The notes under the pieces were generated by a model that was not told where the DNA came from, ran no database searches, and saw only the letters and a program-made list of their open reading frames with translations. Of a DNA stretch of 64,000 nt, positions 49,571 to 57,585 are shown one piece after another. The position numbers and the translations under genes were made by a program. How positions within the stretch are numbered: position 1 is the first letter of the stretch; every line of letters begins with the position of its first letter. Origin of the DNA: CBDFHB01 sp965250115 (GTDB lineage: Bacteria; Acidobacteriota; Vicinamibacteria; Marinacidobacterales; SMYC01); contig CBDFNJ010000001.1 of the NCBI GenBank assembly GCA_965250115.1, positions 1,054,001 to 1,118,000 on the forward strand, written 5' to 3'.

Positions 49571-51103
49571 GTGACGCAACGTGCCATGACACTTCTTGTC
49601 TTGCTCGCGGCAAGCTCCGTCGCCGCGCAGAGCACGGTGACTTTTACCAACCAGACGGCGGAATCCGGCTTCTTGAGCCTCGAAGGCTACGGAGGGCACG
49701 GAATCCAAGTCGCGGACGTGGATGGCGACGGCCTGCTCGACGTCTACGTGACGCACATCTTCGATCCCAAGGAGAACCGCCCCGACCTCCTCTTTCGCAA
49801 CCTGGGCGAGAGTCCTCTGCGTTTCGAGGAGATTGGCCTCCTCGCCGGCGTCGCGGATGATGGGTTCTTTCCCGTGACGAACGAGGAGGACGGGACCACG
49901 GAGGACGTGTCAGAGGAGTCCCACGCGGCCGCGTTCGCGGACTTCGACAATGATGGTGATCTCGACCTCTTCAACGGGCATACGTGGAATGGCCACCACC
50001 GGGTCTATCGCAACGACGGCGGGGCCCGTTTCGTCGATATCTCGGATAGCGCTGGTATCGAAGTTCGAGACCTCGGGCCCAGAGGCGTAGGCGTCGCGGA
50101 CCTCGACGGCAACGGACTTCTCGATGTGATCTTGACGGCGTGGCAGGGCTTCGTTCCGAATGTCTACATGAACCAGGGCGGGCTCCGTTTCGAGCGGAAG
50201 AGACTTCAAGGGGACGCGAGCAGCGATTTCGCGAACCAAGGGCTGAGCGTTGTCGATCTCAATCGTAACGGAAGGCCCGACGTGATCTTGAGCGCTTTCG
50301 AATATGTCGGAGGTGTCGGAGCCGGCCCCCTCTCGGTGCTCGTCAACGAGTATCCGCGTTTCGTCGAGGGGACTGGATTCTCCGGACTCGAGTACGAGCA
50401 GACCACGAGTGATTTTCGTGGAACTAACGGATTCAGTTTCCAGGACCTCGACGGAGATTCCGACCTCGACGTGGTCATCACGGGATTTCACGGCTCGAAG
50501 CTCTATCGAAACAACGGTGAGGCGCGATTCAACCTGGTTCGTCGTTTCGAGGGCGTGCATTACACGGCCGCTCTGGGAGATATCGACAACGATTCAGACC
50601 TCGATCTCTATTTCGCCGGCGACGCGGGTGTCTATCTGAACGATGGCGAAGGTGGGATGAGCTTTTCGGCTGGCGTCGGCATCGATGGCGTTGGTGAAGA
50701 CGCTCGCGCCGCCGTGTTCGCCGACATGGACAACGACGGTGCTCTCGACCTCCTCGTGGCCAGCAAGCAGGGCCCGAATACGGTCTTTCGGAACATCGGC
50801 GCGACCAAGGGGTGGCTCAAGGTCTCGCTGACGGGTCCGAACGGAGAGAAGGGCGCCCTCGGAGCGAGGGTCGGTCTCTACGAAGGAGGACGACTCGGCG
50901 AGCCCGATGCGCTCGTCGGCTACCGCGAAGTCCAGGCCTCGACTGGCTACTGCGCCCAGGATCCCTCTCTGCTCCACTTCGGGACCGATGACGGGACCAG
51001 CTTCGACCTGCGCGTCGAGTTTCGCGGAGGTGTCGTTCAAGACCGAATCGGGATCACCCCGGGGCTGACGGTTGAGGTATCCGGCGTAGCAAATGGATCG
51101 TGA
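49571..51103 (+). CDS. Secreted FG-GAP/VCBS repeat protein with ASPIC/UnbV domain
   Basis: This 510-residue exported protein has a signal peptide ending near VAAQS. Repeated calcium-binding FG-GAP/VCBS blades are plain as VADVDGDGLLDVYVTH, FADFDNDGDLDLFNG, VADLDGNGLLDVILTAW, FQDLDGDSDLDVVITG and FADMDNDGALDLLVAS. The C-terminal section (GWLKVSLTGPNGEKGALGARV) is the ASPIC/UnbV domain of CRTAC1-like proteins. It is a beta-propeller, probably on the cell surface or periplasmic, with a binding role not known. The GTG start lies 48 nt after the tRNA; no strong ribosome site is seen. Confidence 0.9.
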   Translation: MTQRAMTLLVLLAASSVAAQSTVTFTNQTAESGFLSLEGYGGHGIQVADVDGDGLLDVYVTHIFDPKENRPDLLFRNLGESPLRFEEIGLLAGVADDGFFPVTNEEDGTTEDVSEESHAAAFADFDNDGDLDLFNGHTWNGHHRVYRNDGGARFVDISDSAGIEVRDLGPRGVGVADLDGNGLLDVILTAWQGFVPNVYMNQGGLRFERKRLQGDASSDFANQGLSVVDLNRNGRPDVILSAFEYVGGVGAGPLSVLVNEYPRFVEGTGFSGLEYEQTTSDFRGTNGFSFQDLDGDSDLDVVITGFHGSKLYRNNGEARFNLVRRFEGVHYTAALGDIDNDSDLDLYFAGDAGVYLNDGEGGMSFSAGVGIDGVGEDARAAVFADMDNDGALDLLVASKQGPNTVFRNIGATKGWLKVSLTGPNGEKGALGARVGLYEGGRLGEPDALVGYREVQASTGYCAQDPSLLHFGTDDGTSFDLRVEFRGGVVQDRIGITPGLTVEVSGVANGS

Positions 51104-51119
51104 CGTCGGAGGACGGTAA

Positions 51120-51170
51120 GCCCCTCACCGCACGCCTTCGGCTGGCACCCTCTCCCTAGGGGGGAGAGGG
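51120..51170. repeat. Dispersed hairpin repeat, copy 3
   Basis: GCCCCTCACC, a 15-nt spacer, then GGCACCCTCTCCC and GGGGAGAGGG form the same unit seen reversed at 45994-46046. The stem is 51148-51157 with 51161-51170. It lies between two convergent genes, where it may double as a bidirectional transcript end, though no U-run is present. Confidence 0.75.
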
Positions 51171-51177
51171 ATAACAA

Positions 51178-52200
51178 TTAGGGTCGCCTCACGCCGATGG
51201 TCACGTTGGAGTAGGTGGCCTGCTCCAGAGACTCCGCTCTCGGTGCCATACCCAGCTCGACCACGTGTTGTGCCGGACGATAGAGCGGATCGTAGTTGCG
51301 CGTCATGATCACGGCTCCGTCCAAGAGGACTCGCACTCGTTGGCTGCTAACGATTTCCGGAAAGGCGCCCCATTCTAGGCGGAACGTATAGATTCGGCGC
51401 GGGTCCCATTCGAACAGGTTGATCCCGGTGTTCGTCTCCTGGCCGTTCGAGATGAAACGAAGCCGCATGTGCCAACGGTTTACGAGTCGCGTGTCGTACT
51501 TGGCGATATGGACTCGGAAAGGATTCTCGGTGTAGTCGCCGCGTGTGGGGTCCCACATGATCAACAAGTTTCTCTTGTCCGAGTGCGGGTTGAGATTCCT
51601 GAGGTTCGACACCTGAAACTCTACGAAACCGTTCGGGGTCGTAGGGATGTCGTAGCGGATGTAGGAGAGCGCGTCTGCCGCCATCCAACCCTCCGTCTTG
51701 AACTCGCCGCCTCCGACCTCTCCAACCGAAACGCCGTTGGTCAAAGGATCGGAAACGAAGACCGAGCCAACCGGAGTCGAGCTCGCGAAGCCGCCTTGGA
51801 CCTCGAAATTGGCGGCGGGGGAGTACGGTCCCTGGGTACCGCTGACCGAGGCCCTGGCGCGCCAGTAGTACGTCTCACCGATTCCGAGATCCGGCGACAC
51901 TTGCCAGGACGTCGCGCCCGTTCCACCTTCCGGAAGATCGTCGCCCGAGGCGATGATGTTGCCGAAGGACGCGTCGCTCGCGACTTCGAATCGATAGCGA
52001 AGGCCGCTCGCGCCCGAGGCATTCCCGACCGTGAGTGTCGGGGAGATCGAGCTCACCGTCGCTCCGACGGCGGGACTCTGGGGTGTAGGAGCAGTAATCG
52101 TGGGTGAAGACGAGGAGCTGCCCGGCTCCTCCGAGCTGCAAGCTCCGTAGAATGCGAGGCACAGAATAAGCGTGCCTGCGAAAACCAATCGATGCTTCAA
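51178..52200 (-). CDS. Lipoprotein with Fn3-like and jelly-roll-like regions
   Basis: This 340-residue lipoprotein has a signal peptide LVFAGTLILCLAFYGAC with the lipobox cysteine, then a Ser-rich spacer. A fibronectin-III-like segment follows (TPQSPAVGATVSSISPTLTV ... YYWRARASVSGTQGPYSP). The C-terminal half, around 200 residues, resembles concanavalin-like/polysaccharide-lyase sandwich domains (GFVEFQVSNLRN, YTFRLEWGAF, VRVLLDGAVIMTRNY). It probably binds or cleaves glycans at the cell surface, which is inference. TTG 52200 was chosen as start because GAGGAGAG precedes it and it removes an unlikely 22-residue extension before the signal. Confidence 0.75.
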   Translation of the reverse strand: MKHRLVFAGTLILCLAFYGACSSEEPGSSSSSPTITAPTPQSPAVGATVSSISPTLTVGNASGASGLRYRFEVASDASFGNIIASGDDLPEGGTGATSWQVSPDLGIGETYYWRARASVSGTQGPYSPAANFEVQGGFASSTPVGSVFVSDPLTNGVSVGEVGGGEFKTEGWMAADALSYIRYDIPTTPNGFVEFQVSNLRNLNPHSDKRNLLIMWDPTRGDYTENPFRVHIAKYDTRLVNRWHMRLRFISNGQETNTGINLFEWDPRRIYTFRLEWGAFPEIVSSQRVRVLLDGAVIMTRNYDPLYRPAQHVVELGMAPRAESLEQATYSNVTIGVRRP

Positions 52201-52467
52201 AGTGGCTCTCCTCTCGATGGCGACTGGGTCGAGACTTGAAGTAGTAGCGGACGGTTTTTGGGACAAGTTATGACTACAAAACCAAAATTTAGCACAAGCA
52301 GTGTATGAGCCGCCAGCGCGACGAGGTGCCGGGGTAGGCTTCTCCAGGCAGCGGATCCTGAGAAGTCTTTGGTTGTTATGGGCTTAGAGTGCAGTCTCAG
52401 GCTATAATTCCGGGGAAGCTCTTTTTCGAGGCTATTCGTCTACAACTCACCGTCTCACACTAGACCG
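52201..52467. promoter_or_regulatory. Divergent intergenic region with a consensus -10
   Basis: This space separates the lipoprotein gene (minus) from the DUF5916 gene (plus). A perfect TATAAT lies at 52403-52408 on the plus strand, giving a leader of about 53 nt for the DUF5916 gene; no good -35 is visible. For the minus strand a weaker TTGTCC-17-TACTTC pair lies about 40 nt before the lipoprotein start. An A/T-rich patch sits near 52270-52290. No other structure is seen. Confidence 0.45.
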
Positions 52468-54783
52468 ATGTCGATTCGCAAGATAGAGGCTAGCCTCCTG
52501 CTCGCGACGGTTTCTGCCGTTCCCGTCGCCGCATCGAACGTTTTTGACGAAAAAGATGATCTCAAGATTCTAGAAGCCTCCATCGAAGGACCCGCCCCGC
52601 CTCAAGCACCAGAAGTCGTGTCGCGCGACTCCGACGGCCGGGTAACGCTGCGCGCGGTGCGACTGGACGCTCCTGTCACGGTGGACGGTCGGCTCGAGGA
52701 GAACCTGTATCGGTCCGTGCCGGCGATCAGCGGCTTCATCCAGCAGGAGCCCATCGAAGGGGCGCCCGCTACGGAGCAAACCGACGTCTGGGTCTTTTAC
52801 GACGAGCGCAACGTCTATATTTCGGCGCGCTGCTGGCATAGCGATCCGGAGCGGATCATCGCCAACGAGCTCCGTCGGGACAATCGCAACATCTCCAGGA
52901 ACGACAACTTCGCCGTCATTTTCGGCACGTTCTATGACCGCCGGAACGGCTTCCTGTTCCACACCAATCCCCTCGGCGCGCTCTACGACGCCCAGGTGAC
53001 GGACGAGGGGAACGTCAACAGCGACTGGAACACCGTCTGGGCCGTCAAGACCGCGCGCTTCGCGGACGGCTGGACGGTGGAAATGGCCATCCCGTTCAAG
53101 TCTCTTCGCTACAAAGCGCGACGCAGCCAGCTTTGGGGTATCAACTTTCGGAGAATCGTTCGATCCGAGAACGAGATGAGCTATCTCACACCGATCCCGG
53201 CTGTTTTTCGACAGGGAGGTTTGACCAAGCTCTCCCATGCTGGGACGCTCGTCGGGATCGAGACGCCGGCGAACTCGATGAATTTGGAGCTCAAACCATT
53301 TGGCACGGCTGGGCTTCGCACCGACTTGGACGCTGACCTGCCCTTCGAGAACGATTTCGATCCCGGCGTCGGCTTAGACGCAAAGTACGGCGTCACCAAG
53401 GGCCTCGTCGCGGACTTCACAGTGAATACCGACTTTGCCCAGGTCGAGTCCGACGAAGAGCAAGTGAACTTGACTCGCTTCAACCTCTTTTTTCCCGAGA
53501 AGCGCGAGTTCTTTCTCGAGGGGCAGGGCATCTTTGCCTTCGGTGGCGCCGGCAATCGCCGCCGCCCAGGTGGCGGGGGCGATGATACGCCGATCATGTT
53601 CTTCAGCCGGCGCATCGGGTTGCAGGAAGAGTATCAAGTGCCGATCCAAGCTGGTGGGCGTCTCACGGGCCGTGCTGGGGCCTATACGATCGGTTTGCTG
53701 AACATTCAGACCGGCGGGCTCGACGCGGTCGCGGAGACGCCGATCGACCCGACCAATTTTTCCGTCGTGCGGGTCAAGCGCGACGTGCTCCGTCGTAGCA
53801 GCATCGGGGCCATAGCGACCCATCGGAACCGATCGGTTGGAACACTCGGCGGATCGAACTCTCTTTTTGGACTGGACGCGGGCTTTCGTTTCTACGACAA
53901 CTTGAACGTCGATGCCTACTACGCAAAGACGATCACCGACGAGTTCGAGGGGCCGGACGACAGCTACCGTGCTCGAGTGAGGTACGGCAGCGACCTTTTC
54001 GGTTTCTCCGCCGAGCACCTCAAAGTCGGGGAGGATTTCAACCCCGAGATCGGCTTTCTCCGGCGTACCGACGTTCGCAAGAGCGCCGGCGAGTTGCGTT
54101 ACTCGCCCAGGCCGAGGTCGATCGCGGCGATACGGAAGTTCGTCTTCGAAGGGCAGGCCGACTACTACGAAAACGGAGCGGGCCAGGTCGAGACAAGGCA
54201 GTTCCAGGCGAAATTCGAGACGCAGCTCAGCAGCGGCGACTGGTTCGAGGTCGAATACCACAGGCAATTCGAGCAACTGTTCGAGGAGTTCGAGATATCC
54301 GACGGCATTTTTCTCCCTGTGGGTGGCTACGACTTCGACCGCATTCAGGGCAACTATCGATTCGGTCCACAGCGGCGGATCACGGGCTGGCTCAACGTCT
54401 CGACCGGTGGGTTTTACAGCGGTACTCTTACCGAAGTGGGCTACTCCGGTCGCGTGGAGCTCACACCCCAACTCTCGCTCGAGCCCAGAATCACCAAGAA
54501 TTGGGTCGATCTCGTCGAGAGCTCCTTCACGACGACGCTGCTCAGACTTCGAGCGACCTATGCTCTCTCTTCGAGGTCCTTCGTCGGCGCTCTCGTTCAG
54601 TACAACACCTCGAACAGCTCGTTATCGACGAACGTCCGGTTTCGCTGGGAGTATCAGCCCGGAAGCGATGTCTTCCTCGTTTATACCGACGGCCGCGACA
54701 CTTCGAGTCTTGGCAATCCTGGCTATACGAGCCTTCGCCACCAGAGCCTCGTTTTCAAAATGACTCGGCTCTTCCGCTTCTAG
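52468..54783 (+). CDS. DUF5916 outer-membrane protein with CBM9-like domain
   Basis: This 771-residue exported protein has a signal peptide near residues 1-22 (SLLLATVSAVPVAAS). Residues of about 55-240 form a carbohydrate-binding family 9-like domain (APVTVDGRLEENLY, VWVFYDERNVYISARCW, VEMAIPFKSLRY). The remainder is DUF5916, with the marker block FNLFFPEKREFFLEGQGIFAF and then many amphipathic strands, and it ends in KMTRLFRF. The terminal Phe is the classic outer-membrane barrel signal. Function is not established; a role in sugar or peptide uptake across the outer membrane is plausible. Confidence 0.85.
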   Translation: MSIRKIEASLLLATVSAVPVAASNVFDEKDDLKILEASIEGPAPPQAPEVVSRDSDGRVTLRAVRLDAPVTVDGRLEENLYRSVPAISGFIQQEPIEGAPATEQTDVWVFYDERNVYISARCWHSDPERIIANELRRDNRNISRNDNFAVIFGTFYDRRNGFLFHTNPLGALYDAQVTDEGNVNSDWNTVWAVKTARFADGWTVEMAIPFKSLRYKARRSQLWGINFRRIVRSENEMSYLTPIPAVFRQGGLTKLSHAGTLVGIETPANSMNLELKPFGTAGLRTDLDADLPFENDFDPGVGLDAKYGVTKGLVADFTVNTDFAQVESDEEQVNLTRFNLFFPEKREFFLEGQGIFAFGGAGNRRRPGGGGDDTPIMFFSRRIGLQEEYQVPIQAGGRLTGRAGAYTIGLLNIQTGGLDAVAETPIDPTNFSVVRVKRDVLRRSSIGAIATHRNRSVGTLGGSNSLFGLDAGFRFYDNLNVDAYYAKTITDEFEGPDDSYRARVRYGSDLFGFSAEHLKVGEDFNPEIGFLRRTDVRKSAGELRYSPRPRSIAAIRKFVFEGQADYYENGAGQVETRQFQAKFETQLSSGDWFEVEYHRQFEQLFEEFEISDGIFLPVGGYDFDRIQGNYRFGPQRRITGWLNVSTGGFYSGTLTEVGYSGRVELTPQLSLEPRITKNWVDLVESSFTTTLLRLRATYALSSRSFVGALVQYNTSNSSLSTNVRFRWEYQPGSDVFLVYTDGRDTSSLGNPGYTSLRHQSLVFKMTRLFRF

Positions 54784-54844
54784 AATTTTTTCGCGCGACT
54801 GAGATCGCCGCCCGCCCCCTCGAGGGGCGCCCCTGAACTTCGGA

Positions 54845-54850
54845 TATACT
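54845..54850 (+). promoter_or_regulatory. -10 element placing transcription start at the ATG (possible leaderless message)
   Basis: TATACT at 54845-54850 lies exactly 6 nt before the ATG at 54857, so transcription would begin at or next to the start codon. No ribosome site is present between them. No matching -35 is seen. Confidence 0.4.
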
Positions 54851-54856
54851 GCGTCC

Positions 54857-55603
54857 ATGCGTACGGCGAATCCTACACTCAGTGAAAAGGTCTTCACCGG
54901 ACTGGCCCCGATTCAAGTGGGTACCCGTGGCATGACCGTCCAGGGAGCGGTCAATAGGACCGGGATCTTGTTGGCGCTCACCTTACTGACGGCCGGCTGG
55001 ACGTGGAATCTCTATACGGCCTCCGGAGATGCGGCCGCCGTAGCGCCCTGGCTCTGGGGTGGAGCCCTGGGAGGATTGGCCCTCGCCCTCGTGACCGTCT
55101 TCAAGATGCAGTGGGCACCCTTCACGGCGCCCGTCTATGCGCTCCTCGAAGGTCTCTTTCTGGGCGGCATCTCCGCGATGTTCGAGATGTCCTACCCCGG
55201 CATCGTGGTCCAGGCGATTGGACTGACCTTCGGTGTGCTCGCCGCGCTGTTGTTTGCCTATAAGGCGCGCTTGGTTCAGGCGACGCCAGCGTTTCGACGG
55301 GGCGTCATCGCCGCGACCGGAGGGATTTTCCTCGTCTATCTCCTCTCTATGGGTCTCGGCTTTTTCGGAGTCAGTATCCCCTTCATTCACGACTCCGGAC
55401 CGATCGGCATCCTCTTCAGCCTGTTCGTCGTCGTCATCGCGGCGATGAATCTCGTACTCGACTTCGACCTCATCGAGCGGGGTGCCGAGAGCGGAGCACC
55501 GAAGTACATGGAGTGGTACGGAGCCTTCGCGATCATGGTGACGCTGATCTGGCTCTACCTCGAGATACTGCGCCTATTGGCCAAGACCCGCGGCCGACGG
55601 TAG
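54857..55603 (+). CDS. BAX-inhibitor-1/YccA-type membrane protein
   Basis: This 248-residue integral membrane protein of the TMBIM/Bax inhibitor-1 superfamily (Bax1-I, formerly DUF4199-like YccA group) has seven hydrophobic helices. The opening NPTLSEKVFTG matches this bacterial subgroup, and the family aspartates appear in LVLDFDLIERG. Bacterial homologues are calcium-leak channels or modulators of membrane proteases such as FtsH. Which applies here is unknown. The likely -10 places the transcript start at the ATG. Confidence 0.88.
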   Translation: MRTANPTLSEKVFTGLAPIQVGTRGMTVQGAVNRTGILLALTLLTAGWTWNLYTASGDAAAVAPWLWGGALGGLALALVTVFKMQWAPFTAPVYALLEGLFLGGISAMFEMSYPGIVVQAIGLTFGVLAALLFAYKARLVQATPAFRRGVIAATGGIFLVYLLSMGLGFFGVSIPFIHDSGPIGILFSLFVVVIAAMNLVLDFDLIERGAESGAPKYMEWYGAFAIMVTLIWLYLEILRLLAKTRGRR

Positions 55604-55624
55604 AGGGCTAGCCCTAATCCGCGA

Positions 55625-55918
55625 TCAGGGACCGATCTCGCGGATTCCCTCGATCTCGAGAAGCTGCTCGATGAAAACGCGGACGTCGGTCTCTGCGTCA
55701 CCGCGCTCGACGTCGAACTCCGAGACGATCGACTCGACGATCTCTTTCACGCGCCGCTCCCCATCGATCAGCTCGTAGACCCGTGCCCCTACTTCGTTGA
55801 GGGTATAGAGGGTCTCCATTTCCGCGGCGGTCTTGCGAAGTGGCACGAGGATCAGCTCGTCAACGATTTTGCGGGAGACGACGCTCTCGCTGCGGGCGAA
55901 GACCGTATCGAGCTCCAT
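55625..55918 (-). CDS. PqqD-family peptide chaperone-like protein
   Basis: This is a 97-residue PqqD-like winged-helix protein (RiPP recognition element fold). The blocks TLYTLNEVGARVYELIDGERRVKEIVESIVSEFDVE match the family, in which the domain presents a precursor peptide to a radical SAM or other modifying enzyme. No radical SAM maturase or RiPP cluster is adjacent. The closest such genes are over 25 kb away. It sits just downstream of a 36-residue membrane peptide and a broken secreted-protein gene on the same strand. It may be an orphan regulator rather than a peptide chaperone. Confidence 0.8.
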   Translation of the reverse strand: MELDTVFARSESVVSRKIVDELILVPLRKTAAEMETLYTLNEVGARVYELIDGERRVKEIVESIVSEFDVERGDAETDVRVFIEQLLEIEGIREIGP

Positions 55919-55953
55919 GGCCGGAGAGTGTAGCCTATCCGGTCGTCATGAAG

Positions 55954-56064
55954 CTACCAGATCCAGACTTTGACTTCTTCCTCCTTCGTCCGAACGTGAA
56001 GGACAACAGCTCCGGCAAAGAGGAGCGGAACTGAGACTGTTGCGAGGCCGATGAGCTTGAGCAT
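55954..56064 (-). CDS. 36-residue single-helix membrane peptide
   Basis: This is a short ORF with a strong local ribosome site (GAGAGGGACTGAGAG before ATG 56064) starting 5 nt after the stop of the preceding gene, which argues for translation. It encodes a hydrophobic helix (IGLATVSVPLLFAGAVVLHV) followed by a charged tail KEEEVKVWIW. It could be a small membrane-protein regulator. No relatives are recognised. It is followed 36 nt later by the PqqD-like gene. Confidence 0.45.
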   Translation of the reverse strand: MLKLIGLATVSVPLLFAGAVVLHVRTKEEEVKVWIW

Positions 56065-56069
56065 TCTCT

Positions 56070-56613
56070 CAGTCCCTCTCGTCGATCCATATCCGGACTT
56101 TCGTTTCTCCGTCATCCACCATGACGACCTCACCACGCTTGCTCTTTTTCAGCTCCTCGATGGCGGCCCGGACATCGAGCTCGTCCCCTTCGCCCGACAA
56201 GAGGGCGCCGACCACCGTAACGGGTATGTGGATGCGCACTTTGCGCCGCCCTCGCCCTCGTTCATCTCGACTACTACCTGATCTCCATCGCGCCGGATCT
56301 CGACGGTTTCGTCGTCACTTTCGACCGAGACGAGCTCGCCGTCGCCTGCATCGCGCAGCTCTGCCCACATTCGACGCACATCCTCGACCTCGATGTCTTT
56401 GTCGAGGTGATCGAGGTCGAGGCGACCGTGCGACAGGATCTTTTCCGGAGCTGCCTCCGCGGCGATCTCGATGACGGAAAGAGGGCAGTTGACTTTGACG
56501 TGGGTATCGTCTTCACCCACCTCGTCGACTTCGACGTGAATCCACGGGGTCTGTGCCGAGAGGCTCGCGGCGAGCGCGACCGAGAGCAGCGTGAAGGAGA
56601 GTTTTTGTACCAT
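56070..56613 (-). pseudogene. Secreted two-repeat protein, frameshifted
   Basis: From ATG 56613 (ribosome site GGAGGA) the frame encodes a signal peptide (LSFTLLSVALAASLSAQ) and one copy of a domain that runs VKVNCPLSVIEIAAEAAPE ... GELVSVESDDETVEIRR. After VVVEMNEGEG (about 56250) the frame is lost, but the +1 alternative frame carries straight on as KVRIHIPVTVVGALLSGEGD ... GEVVMVDDGETKVRIWID to a stop at 56070. The second half is clearly a paralogous repeat of the first, so this was one gene. One missing base explains the break. The un-shifted frame would add an unrelated 35-residue tail and stop at 56149. Confidence 0.8.
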
Positions 56614-56729
56614 GCGATTTTCCTCCGATGGTGTCGTGATTCGATCCGAGATACGGAGTTTCGTTGGTCTTCGGTTCAAGAAAAAGAAGGGAGAACGATA
56701 ACGCTATTGCATACAACGATTTAGCTTCG

Positions 56730-56738
56730 TGCTAGAAT
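56730..56738 (+). promoter_or_regulatory. Extended -10 promoter before the CitE-like gene
   Basis: TGC-TAGAAT (56730-56738) is an extended -10 whose start point falls at about 56745, one base before the ATG at 56746. No ribosome site can fit, so the message may be leaderless. TTGCAT at 56707 is too distant (20 bp) to be a good -35. Confidence 0.45.
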
Positions 56739-56745
56739 TTCCGCC

Positions 56746-57579
56746 ATGGAGCCCAAGCGTCGTCGCTCCCTTCTCTATCTCCCTGGCTCGTCCGAGCGCA
56801 TGTTGGAGCGGGCCGGAAGTCGCGGGGCTGACGTTCTCGTGCTCGATCTCGAAGACGGAGTGCATCCCGAACTGAAGGATGATGCACGGGAGCGCGTGCG
56901 TGCGGCCTACCCGCGATGTGACTGGGGAGGATCGGAGGTGGTCATTCGCGTCAACGGGCTAGATACCCCCTGGGGTGAGAAAGACCTTCGGATGGTTCGG
57001 GAGCTTGCTCCCGTCGCCGCCGTCGTTCCGAAGGCGGAAGACCGGAGCGTCGTCGAAGACGCCGTGACGATCGGCGGGGCGCCGCTATTGCTCATGATCG
57101 AAACAGCGAAGGGCGTGCTCGGTGCTGAAGTGCTCGCGGAGTCTTCGGGCGTCGAGGGTCTCGTGTTCGGTGCCGCGGATTATCGTGACAGCCTTCGTGC
57201 CGGCCGCACGCCGGATGAGGGCGAGCTCGGCTTCGCGCGAAGCCAGATTTTGCATGCCGCCCGTGCGGCCGGCATCGAGGCTTTCGACACGCCGTGGTTC
57301 GAGTACAAGGATCTCGCGGGGCTCGAAACGAGTGCGAAGCGCGCGTGCCTCATGGGGTTCGACGGGAAGTCCGCAAACCACCCAACTCAAGTTTGGCGGA
57401 TCAACGAGGTATTCTCACCGACGAGGGACGAGATCGAGCGTGCTCGAAAGATTGTCGAGCTGATGGAGAAAGCTCTCGCCGAAGGGCGGAACGTCGCGAC
57501 GTTCGACAACGAGATGGTCGAGGTGCCCCACTTGAAGGAGGCCCGCCGTATTCTCGCTCGAGCCGGAATGACTTTGTGA
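56746..57579 (+). CDS. CitE-like HpcH/HpaI family lyase
   Basis: This is a 277-residue TIM-barrel enzyme of the citrate lyase beta-like family. It has RRSLLYLPGSSERMLERA, the metal-binding VLVLDLEDGVHPELKDDARERV, PLLLMIETAKGVLGAEVLA, GLVFGAADYRDSLRAG and the C-terminal GFDGKSANHPTQV. Members cleave or condense malyl-, citramalyl- or beta-methylmalyl-CoA, or act in side-product repair. There is no CitD/CitF nearby, so it is not citrate lyase itself. It stands alone, convergent with the YyaL-type gene. Confidence 0.88.
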   Translation: MEPKRRRSLLYLPGSSERMLERAGSRGADVLVLDLEDGVHPELKDDARERVRAAYPRCDWGGSEVVIRVNGLDTPWGEKDLRMVRELAPVAAVVPKAEDRSVVEDAVTIGGAPLLLMIETAKGVLGAEVLAESSGVEGLVFGAADYRDSLRAGRTPDEGELGFARSQILHAARAAGIEAFDTPWFEYKDLAGLETSAKRACLMGFDGKSANHPTQVWRINEVFSPTRDEIERARKIVELMEKALAEGRNVATFDNEMVEVPHLKEARRILARAGMTL

Positions 57580-57585
57580 CCTGTA

